A stretch of 64,000 nt of DNA. Source: Lachnospiraceae bacterium. Its GTDB lineage: Bacteria > Bacillota > Clostridia > Lachnospirales > Lachnospiraceae. The stretch spans positions 5,516-69,515 of the forward strand of contig CAAGJU010000193.1 in NCBI GenBank assembly GCA_900770225.1. Reading direction: 5' to 3'. The position numbers and the translations under genes were made by a program. Each line of letters starts with the position of its first letter. Positions within the stretch are counted from its first letter, which is position 1. The notes beneath the pieces were generated by a model. That model did no database searches. It saw only the letters and a list, made by a program, of their open reading frames with translations, and was not told where the DNA came from. Shown one piece after another: positions 33,750 through 42,399 of this stretch.

Positions 33750-36041
33750 ATGGAATTACAGAATGGAGGCGTTTACCTCGTCAACGGAACAGACGTGATC
33801 GCGGATGACGCGAATGCGGCTGCAAAGCTCGGGCAGGCGGGCGTACAGACGGATAAGGCCAGTGCAAAAAAGCAGACGATGGCCTACGGCATCCTGAAGG
33901 CACACAATGTTTCCGGCAGCATGGAACAGCTGCAGATCAAATTTGACAAAATGACCTCGCACGACATCACCTATGTCGGCATTATTCAGACGGCGAGAGC
34001 CTCGGGACTGGAGAAATTCCCGATCCCCTATGTGCTCACGAACTGCCACAATTCCCTCTGCGCAGTCGGCGGAACGATCAATGAGGATGACCACATGTTT
34101 GGCCTCTCCTGCGCAAAGCGGTACGGCGGCATCTATGTACCGCCGCATCAGGCAGTCATCCACCAGTATGCCCGTGAGATGCTGGCCGGCGTCGGCACCA
34201 TGATTCTCGGCTCCGATTCGCATACCCGTTACGGCGCGCTTGGTACGATGGCTATGGGTGAGGGCGGCCCGGAGCTGGTGAAACAGCTGCTCGGCAAGAC
34301 CTATGATATCGCCATGCCGGATGTCGTTGCGGTTTACATGACCGGTGCACCTGTGCCCGGCGTTGGCCCGCAGGACGTGGCGCTCGCGATTATCGGCGCC
34401 GTTTTTGACAAGGGCTATGTAAAAAATAAAGTCATGGAATTCGTCGGCCCCGGTGTCTCGAACCTCAGCAGTGACTTCCGTATCGGTATCGATGTCATGA
34501 CGACCGAGACGACCTGTCTCTCCTCTATCTGGCGCACCGATGAGGAGACGAAGAAGTGGTACGATGTGCACGGCCGTTCTGAAGAATACAAGGAACTGAA
34601 TCCGGGCGCTGTGGCATATTACGACGGCTGCATCTACGTGGAGCTTGACAAGATCCGCCCGATGATCGCCATGCCGTTCCATCCGAGCAATGTATATACG
34701 ATTGATGAGCTGAACGCAAATCTCGACGATATTCTCAATGATGTGGAGAAGAGAGCACAGGTGTCGTTTAACGGCAAGGTGGATTACGATCTCCACAGCA
34801 AGGTACATGACGGAAAGCTGCTGGTCGACCAGGGTATCATCGCCGGCTGCGCAGGCGGCGGCTTTGAAAATATCTGTGATGCGGCAGACATCCTGCGCGG
34901 ACAGTACATCGGCTGCAATGATTTTACACTGAGCGTATATCCGGCATCGGCGCCGATCTATCATGAGCTGGCATCCAACGGAGTGATCGCGGATCTGATG
35001 CAGACGGGCGCCATCGTCAAGACGGCATTCTGCGGACCGTGCTTCGGCGCAGGCGACACGCCCGCCAACGGCGATCTGTCCATCCGTCACTCGACGAGAA
35101 ACTTCCCGAACCGCGAGGGCTCCAAGGTACAGGAGGGGCAGGTGGCCGGCGTGGCACTGATGGATGCGCGCTCGATTGCGGCGACAGCGGCCAACCAGGG
35201 CTATCTGACACCGGCGACGGAATTTGCCGGCGAGTATCGTCATCCGGTATATCACTTCGACGCGGACATCTATGCGCACAGGGTATTCGACAGCCACGGC
35301 GTCGCAGATCCGACGGTTGAGGTTCGCTTCGGCCCGAATATCAAGGACTGGCCGGCAATGCCGGCACTTCCGGAGAATCTTGTGCTGAAGGTCGTTTCGG
35401 AGATCCATGATCCTGTTACGACGACCGATGAGCTGATCCCTTCGGGCGAGACATCTTCTTACCGCTCGAATCCGCTCCGCCTCGCAGAGTTCGCGCTTTC
35501 AAGGAAGGATCCGCTGTACGTGGGTCGTGCCAAAGAGGTGCAGAAAGCTGAACAGGCACTTCAGAACGGCCAGTGTGCGGGAGAAGCCCTTCCGGAACTG
35601 AAGCCGGTCATGAAGACGATCCATACGCAGTTCCCGGCGGTGAGCCACGACAACCTCGGCGTGGGATCTACGATTTTCGCCGTAAAACCGGGCGATGGAT
35701 CTGCACGTGAGCAGGCGGCCTCCTGTCAGAAGGTTCTCGGCGGATGGGCAAACATCGCAAACGAATATGCGACGAAGCGCTACCGCTCCAACCTGATCAA
35801 CTGGGGCATGCTTCCGCTGCTCATCCCGGCCGGCGATCTGCCGTTCCACAACGGCGATTACCTGTTCCTGCCGGGTATCCGGAGCGAGCTGGAGAGCAAA
35901 AAAGACGCCATCACCGCCTACACGGTTGATCCGGCTGCAGGAACACTGACAGCATTTGAGCTTAAACTCGGCGCGCTGACCGATGATGAGAGAGAGATCA
36001 TCCTCGACGGCTGCCTGATCAATTACTACAGGAATCACTGA
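33750..36041 (+). CDS. Aconitase-family hydratase (YbhJ-like)
   Basis: A 763-residue protein of the aconitase superfamily, close in length and layout to E. coli YbhJ rather than to AcnA or AcnB. 'KQTMAYGILKAHN', 'DSHTRYGALGTMAMGEGGPELVKQLLG' (conserved D-S-H-T) and 'GPGVSNLSSDFRIGIDVMTTE' are in the N-terminal domains. 'VDQGIIAGCAGGGFENICDAADIL' and 'TGAIVKTAFCGPCFGAGDTPANGDLSIRHSTRNFPNREGS' hold the Cys ligands and Arg/Ser active-site residues; the swivel domain follows at the C-terminus ('NLINWGMLPLLIPAGDLP'). The substrate is not known. AAAGGAGGCG precedes ATG 33750. Confidence 0.88.
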   Translation: MELQNGGVYLVNGTDVIADDANAAAKLGQAGVQTDKASAKKQTMAYGILKAHNVSGSMEQLQIKFDKMTSHDITYVGIIQTARASGLEKFPIPYVLTNCHNSLCAVGGTINEDDHMFGLSCAKRYGGIYVPPHQAVIHQYAREMLAGVGTMILGSDSHTRYGALGTMAMGEGGPELVKQLLGKTYDIAMPDVVAVYMTGAPVPGVGPQDVALAIIGAVFDKGYVKNKVMEFVGPGVSNLSSDFRIGIDVMTTETTCLSSIWRTDEETKKWYDVHGRSEEYKELNPGAVAYYDGCIYVELDKIRPMIAMPFHPSNVYTIDELNANLDDILNDVEKRAQVSFNGKVDYDLHSKVHDGKLLVDQGIIAGCAGGGFENICDAADILRGQYIGCNDFTLSVYPASAPIYHELASNGVIADLMQTGAIVKTAFCGPCFGAGDTPANGDLSIRHSTRNFPNREGSKVQEGQVAGVALMDARSIAATAANQGYLTPATEFAGEYRHPVYHFDADIYAHRVFDSHGVADPTVEVRFGPNIKDWPAMPALPENLVLKVVSEIHDPVTTTDELIPSGETSSYRSNPLRLAEFALSRKDPLYVGRAKEVQKAEQALQNGQCAGEALPELKPVMKTIHTQFPAVSHDNLGVGSTIFAVKPGDGSAREQAASCQKVLGGWANIANEYATKRYRSNLINWGMLPLLIPAGDLPFHNGDYLFLPGIRSELESKKDAITAYTVDPAAGTLTAFELKLGALTDDEREIILDGCLINYYRNH

Positions 36042-36230
36042 AGATATAATGCTTTCACAGAAGAACATCGAACATTGAGTGTTTTGTCAGAGAACCGCAA
36101 ACCGGCGTGTTCTCACTCACGACGAAAAGCGCCGAGTTCTCCGTCCATCTGCAACAGCAGTCAGCTGTTTACAGAAACGTTGAACAAAGAACTGTCTCAT
36201 ATGAGATGGAATAGCAATCGCAACGAATGC

Positions 36231-36272
36231 AGCGTCCGTTTTTACATGATGTAAAAGCGGACGCTGTATTTT
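36231..36272 (+). terminator. Stem-loop after the hydratase gene
   Basis: AGCGTCCGTTTTTAC (36231-36245) pairs with GTAAAAGCGGACGCT (36251-36265), one bulge, followed by GTATTTT. The 36042-36230 part before it contains no gene. Confidence 0.75.
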
Positions 36273-36275
36273 ACG

Positions 36276-36345
36276 CGAGCAGAGAGCCACAGCCTCACAC
36301 ACGCGAAGCGTGTGATGAGGTGTGGCGAGCGCCAATAAAATCCAG
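36276..36345. repeat. Terminator-associated palindromic repeat, copy B
   Basis: CGCGAGCAGAGAGCCACA is followed by a stem formed by CTCACACACGC and GCGTGTGATGAG, then TGTGGCGAGCGC. It has the same order and much the same sequence as copy C at 37256 and copy A at 14548. Confidence 0.75.
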
Positions 36346-36411
36346 AAAATTCAGTATAATTAAATGAAAATTATATATAAAATAAAAAATCAAAAATAAA
36401 TTGAAAATATG

Positions 36412-36440
36412 TTGACAATGAAGAGTTGCAGTGGTATTTT
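36412..36440 (+). promoter_or_regulatory. Strong vegetative-type promoter of the 36.4-37.25 kb unit
   Basis: A consensus TTGACA (36412-36417) and TATTTT (36435-36440) are spaced 17 bases apart. The upstream 50 bases are extremely A/T-rich with A-runs, like an UP element. This predicts a start near 36447. It is the closest to consensus of the promoters I noticed in the window. Confidence 0.8.
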
Positions 36441-36446
36441 ATAGTT

Positions 36447-37254
36447 ACAAAATAACAAGGGCTTAAAACACAGAGCTGAAAGTACTACAGCAGGGATGAG
36501 AAGAGTCCTAATTCGAGACAAAGGAGGTACAGACCAATGGGAACTCCACCGGCAACAGAACCTCGATATGATGGTGGTCTTGCATAACGGTTTCGCGCAG
36601 AAAGACCTTTATAAGAGAGAAAAGAGGAACAGATGTCCGGGCGAAAGATACCGGGACACGATAGATAAAGGTACAGTGACAGGTGCAAGTCATATTGAGT
36701 AGGACCACAGATCGAACACAGGATGCCGTGTAAAGAAACGGGATCATTGCAAGAAGAGAAATTGCAAGCCGCAAGTAGATCAAAGATATGTCACAGTAAC
36801 ATTTCAGTACGGCAGCAGGAAGCAGATCCGAAGGGATGGCAAGGCTGCGGAGCCCGGGGATGACATACAGGTGCGAGGCAGTGTACCGCAGGGTACAGTA
36901 CCAGTTGGTATCGCAGGTGCATGAGTTTCAGGACTTGCGCAGATAGCAGATCAGAGGAAAGCGGAATGTTCCGGTAAGCCGCGGAATACAGGGTATTCGG
37001 TTATCAGAAGTAAAGCAGGAAATCTATCAGTCAGAAACCTGATACAGAGTGATCACTTGAATTTCTGAAACAAAATCGTATCGATAAATGTGATGAGTTC
37101 CGAAAAGAAAGGTATCTTTAAGAACAGGAATTCATATCGATAAGTGAAGATAGATACAATTAAAGAGAAAGAGGTTCGTGGAATAAAAATGATTGAACCT
37201 TTTAGATGAGGCCGTCCTGTCAGACAGAACTTGACAGGACGGCTTCTTTTTTTT
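36447..37254 (+). ncRNA. Candidate large structured non-coding RNA (~0.8 kb)
   Basis: The region between a consensus promoter and an intrinsic terminator has no open frame resembling a protein; the longest is 68 codons of unnatural composition. Many helices can be drawn: AGACCA (36531)/TGGTCT (36575); ACCTTTAT (36605)/ATAAAGGT (36665) enclosing TGTCCGG/CCGGGACA; TTGCAA (36747)/TTGCAA (36762); TGCGA (36872)/TCGCA (36911) closing a junction with TGTACC-GCAG-GGTACA (36882-36897) and TACC-AGTT-GGTA (36899-36910); GAATAC-AGG-GTATTC (36984-36998); and a long-range TATCGATA pair (37079/37135). An AAAGGAGGT before a 16-codon frame (36537-36587) could be a leader peptide or coincidence. Size recalls the OLE, GOLLD and ROOL classes, but I cannot assign it to one. 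Confidence 0.68.
37211..37254 (+). terminator. Intrinsic terminator of the candidate ncRNA
   Basis: GCCGTCCTGTCA (37211-37222) pairs perfectly with TGACAGGACGGC (37232-37243), followed by TTCTTTTTTTT. This is a textbook terminator and the strongest in the window. Confidence 0.93.
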
Positions 37255-37255
37255 A

Positions 37256-37402
37256 CGCGAACAGAGAGCCACATCCGATCACGAAGTGATCGAGTGTGGC
37301 GAACGTCGCGATAGCGAGATAAAACTCGCGAAGCGTGTTTTATCTCGTTGGTGTACGGTGTACAGAGATACAGATGCCTCTATCCGAGGCATCTGTATTC
37401 TG
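37256..37402. repeat. Terminator-associated palindromic repeat, copy C (longest)
   Basis: CGCGAACAGAGAGCCACA, the stem CCGATCAC-GAA-GTGATCG, then TGTGGCGAACGTCGCGATAG. Two more perfect hairpins follow: CGAGATAAAAC...GTTTTATCTCG (37316-37348) and CAGATGCCTC-TATCC-GAGGCATCTG (37372-37396). The last carries the ATACAGATGC/GCATCTGTATTCTG ends seen in the 239-bp element at 1456, linking the two repeat families. Confidence 0.78.
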
Positions 37403-37503
37403 AAAGGTAATTGCCACGAGCAACTATTGCCGAATCTCCGATACATGGTAAAATGATGGTTCAGAGACCAGATGAAAAACATATATCGGGACATAATAAA
37501 CAG

Positions 37504-39990
37504 ATGAATAAACATAAAATCTTGAAAACGATACTGATCATGCTGTTTGCCTTCGTGGTCAGTGTTTTGTTTTTTTTCGTCAGAGAAAATCGGACGGAGG
37601 ATACCGTGACGGTAGAGGCGACCGGACCTACGCTTCCCGTCGCCTACATGATGGTCAGTGAAACAAAGGTCAATGAGATGTTCGGCGTCAGGCAGACACT
37701 GAATGAAAATGACCTGCGGGACAGTATCACGCCGATTACACAGTCGAAGGAGCTCACGTTTGTGCTGGATACGAACGGCATGAATGTGACCGGCATCAGC
37801 TATCAGATCACAACGCCCGCGGATGAGGCAGTGGTAGAAAACGGCCAGATCAAAAATTTTGACAGCGCGGATGAACAGATCACGGCACCATTTCAGATAA
37901 AGGAAGACCTGCGGACGGGACAGGAGTATACACTGCGTTTTACGGTGGAACTCAGCGGAGCGGCGAACGTTTATTTTTATACCCGTGTTGTGCAGAATCC
38001 CGGCGTTGATATGGGGAAGTATTTTCAGTTTGCCAGCGATTTTGTGGATATGTGCCTGGATAAGCAGAAGTCGGATCTGCTGGCGTCCTATCTGGAAACC
38101 GACAGTACGATTTCCACGGGATCCTATACCGATGTGTCGATCGCCTCGACGCAGGATGACGTGTCATGGGGTGATCTGGCGCCTTCTCTGGTAAAAAAAG
38201 CAACGCCGAAGATCGTTCAGGTGAATGGCACAACGGCATATATCAGCCTCAGCTATCTGATCAGCGCACAGGACAGCAATGACCAGACGGAATATTATCG
38301 GGTGAAGGATTATTTCCGCATGCGTTATCAGTCGGATGGCAGTGTAGCCCTGCTTGATTTCCACCGGTCCGCTCATTATATTTTTGACGGAAGTCATCAG
38401 ATCCTGTCATCTGACGGGCTGAATCTGGGTGTCCAGTCCAGAGATGTGAATTTCCGGGCGAGCGATGACCAGATGACGGCGGCGTTTGAGCTGAACGGAG
38501 ATCTCTGGACCTTTAATTCGGAATCCGGGAAGATCACAAGGATCTTTACGTTCCGGCAGGACGACGAAGAGGGCGACAATGCGGCGGAGCAGGATGACCG
38601 CACGCAGCTGACGGACCATGGCATCGCGATCGGCAAGGTGACAAATGCCGGAGACGTGACATTTGTCGTCTACGGATATATGCCGGCGGGAAGTCATGAA
38701 GGCTATATGGGCGTGTCGGTGTGTCAGTACACGGCAGCTGATAATGTGGTGCAGGAGTCTGTTTTTATTCCGCTGAGCCAGAGCCCGTCGACCCTCATGA
38801 AATGCGTTTCACAGCTGTCCTATGTGTCTGATGACGGCTATCTGTATATGTTTTTCGGGACAGCGGTGTACAGAGTCAGCCTGTCGACGGGAGATTACTC
38901 CGTTGTGAGAGACATTATCCCGGATGGGGGCTTTGCGGCATCCAACAGTCAGCAGACGATCGCCTGGACAAATGCAGATGAGAGCGGAAACGCAGCCGGC
39001 ATCACGATCATGGATCTCACCAGCGGACAGCAGTATCAGGTAAGCAAGCCGGAAGGCGAGGAGATGGTGCTCTGCGGCTTTATCAATGAGGATCTGGTGT
39101 ACGGTCTTGTCAGACCGGAGGATGTGGGAACGGATGGCGACGGCAATACGATCAACGGCATGTATCAGCTCACCATTCAGGCGGAGGACGGTACGATCCG
39201 AAAGCAGTATACGCCGTCCGACGGTGTCGTGCTCTCTGTGACGCAGGAGGACGACGGTCTGGAGCTGCAGCTGGGACAGATGACGGGTAATGTGTATACA
39301 GAGACGACAAAGGACCATATTCTGAATAATGAACTGGCAGCGGATGCGGTGACACTGGCTGTTCAGACCTACGACCGCACGAAGATGGTTGTCTACATGG
39401 CCTTCCCGGCGACGGCATCGACGCTTCCGGAACTGCAGGAGGTGGTGGCGGATATCCGCTATACAGGCTCCGGTACGGAAACGCTCGTCCAGTGGCCGTC
39501 CGCACCGTCTGATTCGGCCGGCTATGATGTTTACACGGATGAAGCACAGCCTGAGCGCGTGACGAGCGCTGCGAAAGCCATTAAACTGGCTGATGAGGGG
39601 CAGGGATTTGTGCTGACGGCAGACCAGCGCGTTTTCTGGGTGCGTGGAGACTGGGACAGCAGTCACACCATTGATGCATCACAGGTTCCGTCCGGTGTTC
39701 TGACCTGCGGATTTGACGCGGATGCACTGCAGCAGGCTGTCGGTGACAGCTATACGGTTTTTGATCTGACCGGTGTGACGCAGGATGACTGGTTCTATCT
39801 GATCGACCGCGGGTATCCGGTGATTGCCGTCGGCGATAATAACGAGGCGCTCCTGATCCTCGGCTATGATGAAAATAATGTGTGGGTTTACGACACCTCC
39901 CAGGGTGACACATACGCCATAGCCTCGGATGATTCACGGGCAGAATTTGAAAACAATGGCAATCAGGCACTGACCTACGTGGAGATGTAA
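37504..39990 (+). CDS. Membrane-anchored extracytoplasmic protein with propeller-like core and degenerate C39-like C-terminus
   Basis: An 828-residue protein. A single N-terminal anchor (~residues 6-26, 'LKTILIMLFAFVVSVLFFFV') is followed by ~700 residues of beta-rich sequence with propeller-like blades ('DGYLYMFFGTAVYRVSLSTGDYSVV...'). The last ~95 residues resemble a papain-fold C39-like domain ('CGFDADALQQAVG', 'YLIDRGYPVIAVGDNNEALLILGYDENNVWVYDTSQGD'). Where active peptidases have His in 'GHAVVIVGYD', this has 'NEALLILGYD', so catalysis is unlikely and a binding role is inferred. ATG 37504 has only a weak ribosome site. It follows the candidate ncRNA and a repeat, and probably uses its own promoter. 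Confidence 0.75.
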   Translation: MNKHKILKTILIMLFAFVVSVLFFFVRENRTEDTVTVEATGPTLPVAYMMVSETKVNEMFGVRQTLNENDLRDSITPITQSKELTFVLDTNGMNVTGISYQITTPADEAVVENGQIKNFDSADEQITAPFQIKEDLRTGQEYTLRFTVELSGAANVYFYTRVVQNPGVDMGKYFQFASDFVDMCLDKQKSDLLASYLETDSTISTGSYTDVSIASTQDDVSWGDLAPSLVKKATPKIVQVNGTTAYISLSYLISAQDSNDQTEYYRVKDYFRMRYQSDGSVALLDFHRSAHYIFDGSHQILSSDGLNLGVQSRDVNFRASDDQMTAAFELNGDLWTFNSESGKITRIFTFRQDDEEGDNAAEQDDRTQLTDHGIAIGKVTNAGDVTFVVYGYMPAGSHEGYMGVSVCQYTAADNVVQESVFIPLSQSPSTLMKCVSQLSYVSDDGYLYMFFGTAVYRVSLSTGDYSVVRDIIPDGGFAASNSQQTIAWTNADESGNAAGITIMDLTSGQQYQVSKPEGEEMVLCGFINEDLVYGLVRPEDVGTDGDGNTINGMYQLTIQAEDGTIRKQYTPSDGVVLSVTQEDDGLELQLGQMTGNVYTETTKDHILNNELAADAVTLAVQTYDRTKMVVYMAFPATASTLPELQEVVADIRYTGSGTETLVQWPSAPSDSAGYDVYTDEAQPERVTSAAKAIKLADEGQGFVLTADQRVFWVRGDWDSSHTIDASQVPSGVLTCGFDADALQQAVGDSYTVFDLTGVTQDDWFYLIDRGYPVIAVGDNNEALLILGYDENNVWVYDTSQGDTYAIASDDSRAEFENNGNQALTYVEM

Positions 39991-40082
39991 GCACTGCTGA
40001 CAGAGTTGACAATGCAGAGGAATTTTACGTATGGAATGTCCCGGGAAAAATTGCGAAGTGGACAGAGAGTTGAACGCTGGTT

Positions 40083-40205
40083 GTCCCGGCCGGCGGAAGC
40101 CTGGCCTGCAGCATGTGATGATCACCAGCCTGGCCTGCAGCATGTGATGATCACCGGCCGGCGGAAGCGGGACTGCAGCATGTGATGATCACCGGCCGGG
40201 ACTGC
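40083..40205 (+). repeat. Degenerate tandem repeats before asnS
   Basis: CTGCAGCATGTGATGATCACC occurs three times (from ~40109, 40135 and 40171), interleaved with CCGGCCGGCGGAAGC blocks, and a fourth shortened version ends at 40215. Unit length varies between 26 and 36 bp. The whole 39991-40252 gap has no gene. Confidence 0.8.
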
Positions 40206-40252
40206 AATGTGTATGATGATTAACGACAGTAAAAAAGTATGAGGTGAAACAG

Positions 40253-41659
40253 ATGGAAAAATTGGTAACAGTCAGGGAAATCTACAGGAATCGTGAAGCC
40301 TATCTGGGGAAAAATGTGCGGGTAGGCGGATGGATTCGCAATATCCGGACATCAAAGAATTTCGGATTCCTGATCCTGTCAGACGGAACGTATTTTGAGA
40401 CACTGCAGGTCGTCTATGGAGATGGGCTGAAAAATTTCGGAGAGATCAGCCGGTGGAATGTCAGCGCCGCAGTGATCGCCGAGGGCGTGCTGACGGCTAC
40501 GCCAGAGGCAAAGCAGCCGTTTGAAATTCAGGCGGCGGCGGTCACGCTGGAGGGAGCTTCCTCCCCGGATTATCCGCTGCAGCCGAAGCGGCACACGCTG
40601 GAATATCTCCGGACGATCCAGCATCTGCGCCCGCGGACCAATACATTTCAGGCAGTTTTCCGCGTGCGGTCGCTGGCTGCTTATGCGATTCATAAATTTT
40701 TTCAGGAGAGGGACTTTGTCTATGTCAATACGCCTCTGATCACCGCGAGCGACGCGGAGGGCGCGGGCGAGATGTTCCAGGTGACGACGCTGGATCTGGC
40801 GAATGTTCCGATGACGGAGGTGCCCGGAGAAGGAAGAAAAGCAGACTACTCGCAGGATTTTTTCAAAAAGCCGGCAAATCTCACGGTCAGCGGACAGCTG
40901 TACGGGGAAACCTTTGCGCAGGCATTCCGGAATATCTATACGTTCGGGCCAACCTTCCGGGCTGAGAATTCCAACACGACGAGGCATGCGGCGGAATTCT
41001 GGATGATCGAGCCGGAGATGGCGTTCGCTGATCTGGAAGAGGACATGGAATGTGCCGAGGCCATGCTGAAGTACGTTATCCGTTACGTGATGGAGAATGC
41101 GCCGGAGGAAATGCAGTTTCTGAACAGGTTTGTGGATCACGGTCTGATCGACAGACTGACACACGTGATGAATTCGGATTTCGGCCGCGTGACCTATACA
41201 AAGGCCATCGAGCTGCTGGAGCCGCACAACGATGCCTTTGATTATAAGGTGAGCTGGGGCTGCGATCTGCAGACGGAGCATGAGAGGTTCCTGACGGAGC
41301 AGATTTTCAAGAAGCCGGTCTTTGTGACGGATTATCCGAAGGAGATCAAGGCTTTTTATATGAAACAGAACCCTGACGGAAAAACAGTGGCGGCCATGGA
41401 CTGCCTGGTGCCGGGAATCGGTGAGATCATCGGCGGAAGCCAGAGGGAAGAAGACTATGACCGGCTGGTGCAGCGTATGCAGGAGCTCGGCATGGACATG
41501 AAGCAGTACGATTATTACCTGGATCTCAGAAAATACGGGACGACAAGGCACGCAGGCTTCGGCCTCGGCTTTGAGCGCTGTGTGATGTACCTCACAGGCA
41601 TGGGCAATATCCGTGACGTGATCCCGTATCCGCGCACCGTCGGGCATTGCGATTTCTGA
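40253..41659 (+). CDS. asnS: Asparaginyl-tRNA synthetase
   Basis: A 468-residue class IIb synthetase. The OB-fold anticodon domain ('VRVGGWIRNIRTSKNFGFLILSDGTYFETLQVV') is followed by the catalytic domain: motif 1 around 'FFQERDFVYVNTPLITASDAEGAGEMF', motif 2 'FGPTFRAENSNTTRHAAEFWMIEPEMAF' and motif 3 'GFGLGFERCVMYLTGMGNIRDVIPYPRT'. The Asn-specific pattern (no GAD domain, standard length) separates it from AspS. It charges tRNA-Asn. ATG 40253 follows AGGTG; a GTG three codons earlier overlaps that site. A bidirectional terminator lies ~160 bases downstream. Confidence 0.96.
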   Translation: MEKLVTVREIYRNREAYLGKNVRVGGWIRNIRTSKNFGFLILSDGTYFETLQVVYGDGLKNFGEISRWNVSAAVIAEGVLTATPEAKQPFEIQAAAVTLEGASSPDYPLQPKRHTLEYLRTIQHLRPRTNTFQAVFRVRSLAAYAIHKFFQERDFVYVNTPLITASDAEGAGEMFQVTTLDLANVPMTEVPGEGRKADYSQDFFKKPANLTVSGQLYGETFAQAFRNIYTFGPTFRAENSNTTRHAAEFWMIEPEMAFADLEEDMECAEAMLKYVIRYVMENAPEEMQFLNRFVDHGLIDRLTHVMNSDFGRVTYTKAIELLEPHNDAFDYKVSWGCDLQTEHERFLTEQIFKKPVFVTDYPKEIKAFYMKQNPDGKTVAAMDCLVPGIGEIIGGSQREEDYDRLVQRMQELGMDMKQYDYYLDLRKYGTTRHAGFGLGFERCVMYLTGMGNIRDVIPYPRTVGHCDF

Positions 41660-41693
41660 TGCGGTGGTTTCCCGCGCGATGGATATGGCAGAT

Positions 41694-41815
41694 ACAGTTA
41701 TTTCCGGTACGGCGCACAGCACAGGTGCAGTTATTTCCGGTGCGGCGCACAGCGCATGTGCAGTTATTTCAGGTACAGTGCGCAGAAAAGGTGCAGTTAT
41801 TTCATGTATTGAAAG
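41694..41815 (+). repeat. Three and a half 33-bp tandem units after asnS
   Basis: Units start at 41694, 41727, 41760 and 41793 with the pattern (G/A)CAGTTATTTC(C/A)GGT followed by (A/G)C(G/A)GCGCACAGC. Copies differ by several substitutions. They lie between the asnS stop and the terminator, so they are transcribed. Confidence 0.85.
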
Positions 41816-41821
41816 GCATGA

Positions 41822-41857
41822 CGAAACCCCGGACGCCGAGGCACCCGGGGCTTTGTC
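41822..41857. terminator. Bidirectional terminator between asnS and rubredoxin
   Basis: AAACCCCGG (41824-41832) pairs with CCGGGGCTTT (41846-41855) around a GC-rich loop, with A-run and T-run on opposite sides. It lies between two converging genes. Confidence 0.72.
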
Positions 41858-41867
41858 AGGCAATGTA

Positions 41868-42029
41868 TCACTCAATTGGTGTGAAATCGGATTTATCAGC
41901 GCCACAGAGCGGGCATACCCAGTCATCCGGGAGATCTTCAAATGCAGTTCCGGGTGCGATGCCGTTCTCCGGATCGCCTACCTCGGGATCATATACATAA
42001 CCGCAGGGTCCGCATTCATATTTTTTCAT
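41868..42029 (-). CDS. Rubredoxin
   Basis: A 53-residue redox protein: 'MKKYECGPCGYVYDPEVGDPENGIAPGTAFEDLPDDWVCPLCGADKSDF' has the two C-x2-C pairs that bind a single iron, and all conserved aromatic positions. The length is normal. GGAAGG stands 8 bases before ATG 42029. It is a cytoplasmic electron carrier in anaerobes, often for oxygen or peroxide detoxification. No partner oxidoreductase lies beside it. Confidence 0.96.
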   Translation of the reverse strand: MKKYECGPCGYVYDPEVGDPENGIAPGTAFEDLPDDWVCPLCGADKSDFTPIE

Positions 42030-42169
42030 AATAAATACCTTCCTTTCTTGTACCAGCTTTCGGGCGGGTACAGGTCCTGATCCTGACAGGAAAATTGACT
42101 GATTGATAAACCAGATTATAATACACCGCAAAAATCAATACAAGTAAAACGCCGTGCTGCAGGTACAGA

Positions 42170-42317
42170 AAACTGCTGCAGAGGCAGAAAACTGTTGCAG
42201 AGGCAGCAAACGTTACGGTTCAGATGATGCCGGAGCCACTGCCACAGGAGCATTTATCAGGAAGATTGAAAAATCTATCGACGAACAGTTCAGATGATGC
42301 CGGAGCCACTGCCACAC
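42170..42317 (+). repeat. Tandem 19-bp units and a 29-bp direct repeat upstream of the phosphatase gene
   Basis: CAGAAAACTG(C/T)TGCAGAGG occurs twice in tandem (~42166-42203), with a partial third copy. GTTCAGATGATGCCGG continuing AGCCACTGCCACA is found at 42218-42246 and 42288-42316, a 70-base period. No gene lies in 42132-42399. Confidence 0.75.
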
Positions 42318-42399
42318 ATGGAGGCCTGATATCCCCATGTGTCTCCGTGGCTGACAATGTGCGTACAGTAACCATAAAACAGGGCAGAATGGAGAAAAA

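Noticed and set aside
33756..35408. 550-codon minus-strand open frame opposite the hydratase gene
   Set aside because: Arg/His-rich shadow with no recognisable motif; the hydratase on the plus strand explains the region.
36496..36702. 68-codon plus-strand frame within the candidate RNA
   Set aside because: Composition (many Arg, Lys, His, Trp) unlike the genome's proteins, weak start site, and it crosses several predicted helices.
36508..36783. 91-codon minus-strand frame within the candidate RNA
   Set aside because: Hydrophobic start but no ribosome site, promoter or family resemblance; the plus-strand promoter and terminator argue for a plus-strand transcript.
36412..37254. RNase P RNA, tmRNA, 6S RNA or SRP RNA
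   Set aside because: Length and sequence do not show their conserved cores; in particular there is no tRNA-like end and no typical rnpB or ssrA start.
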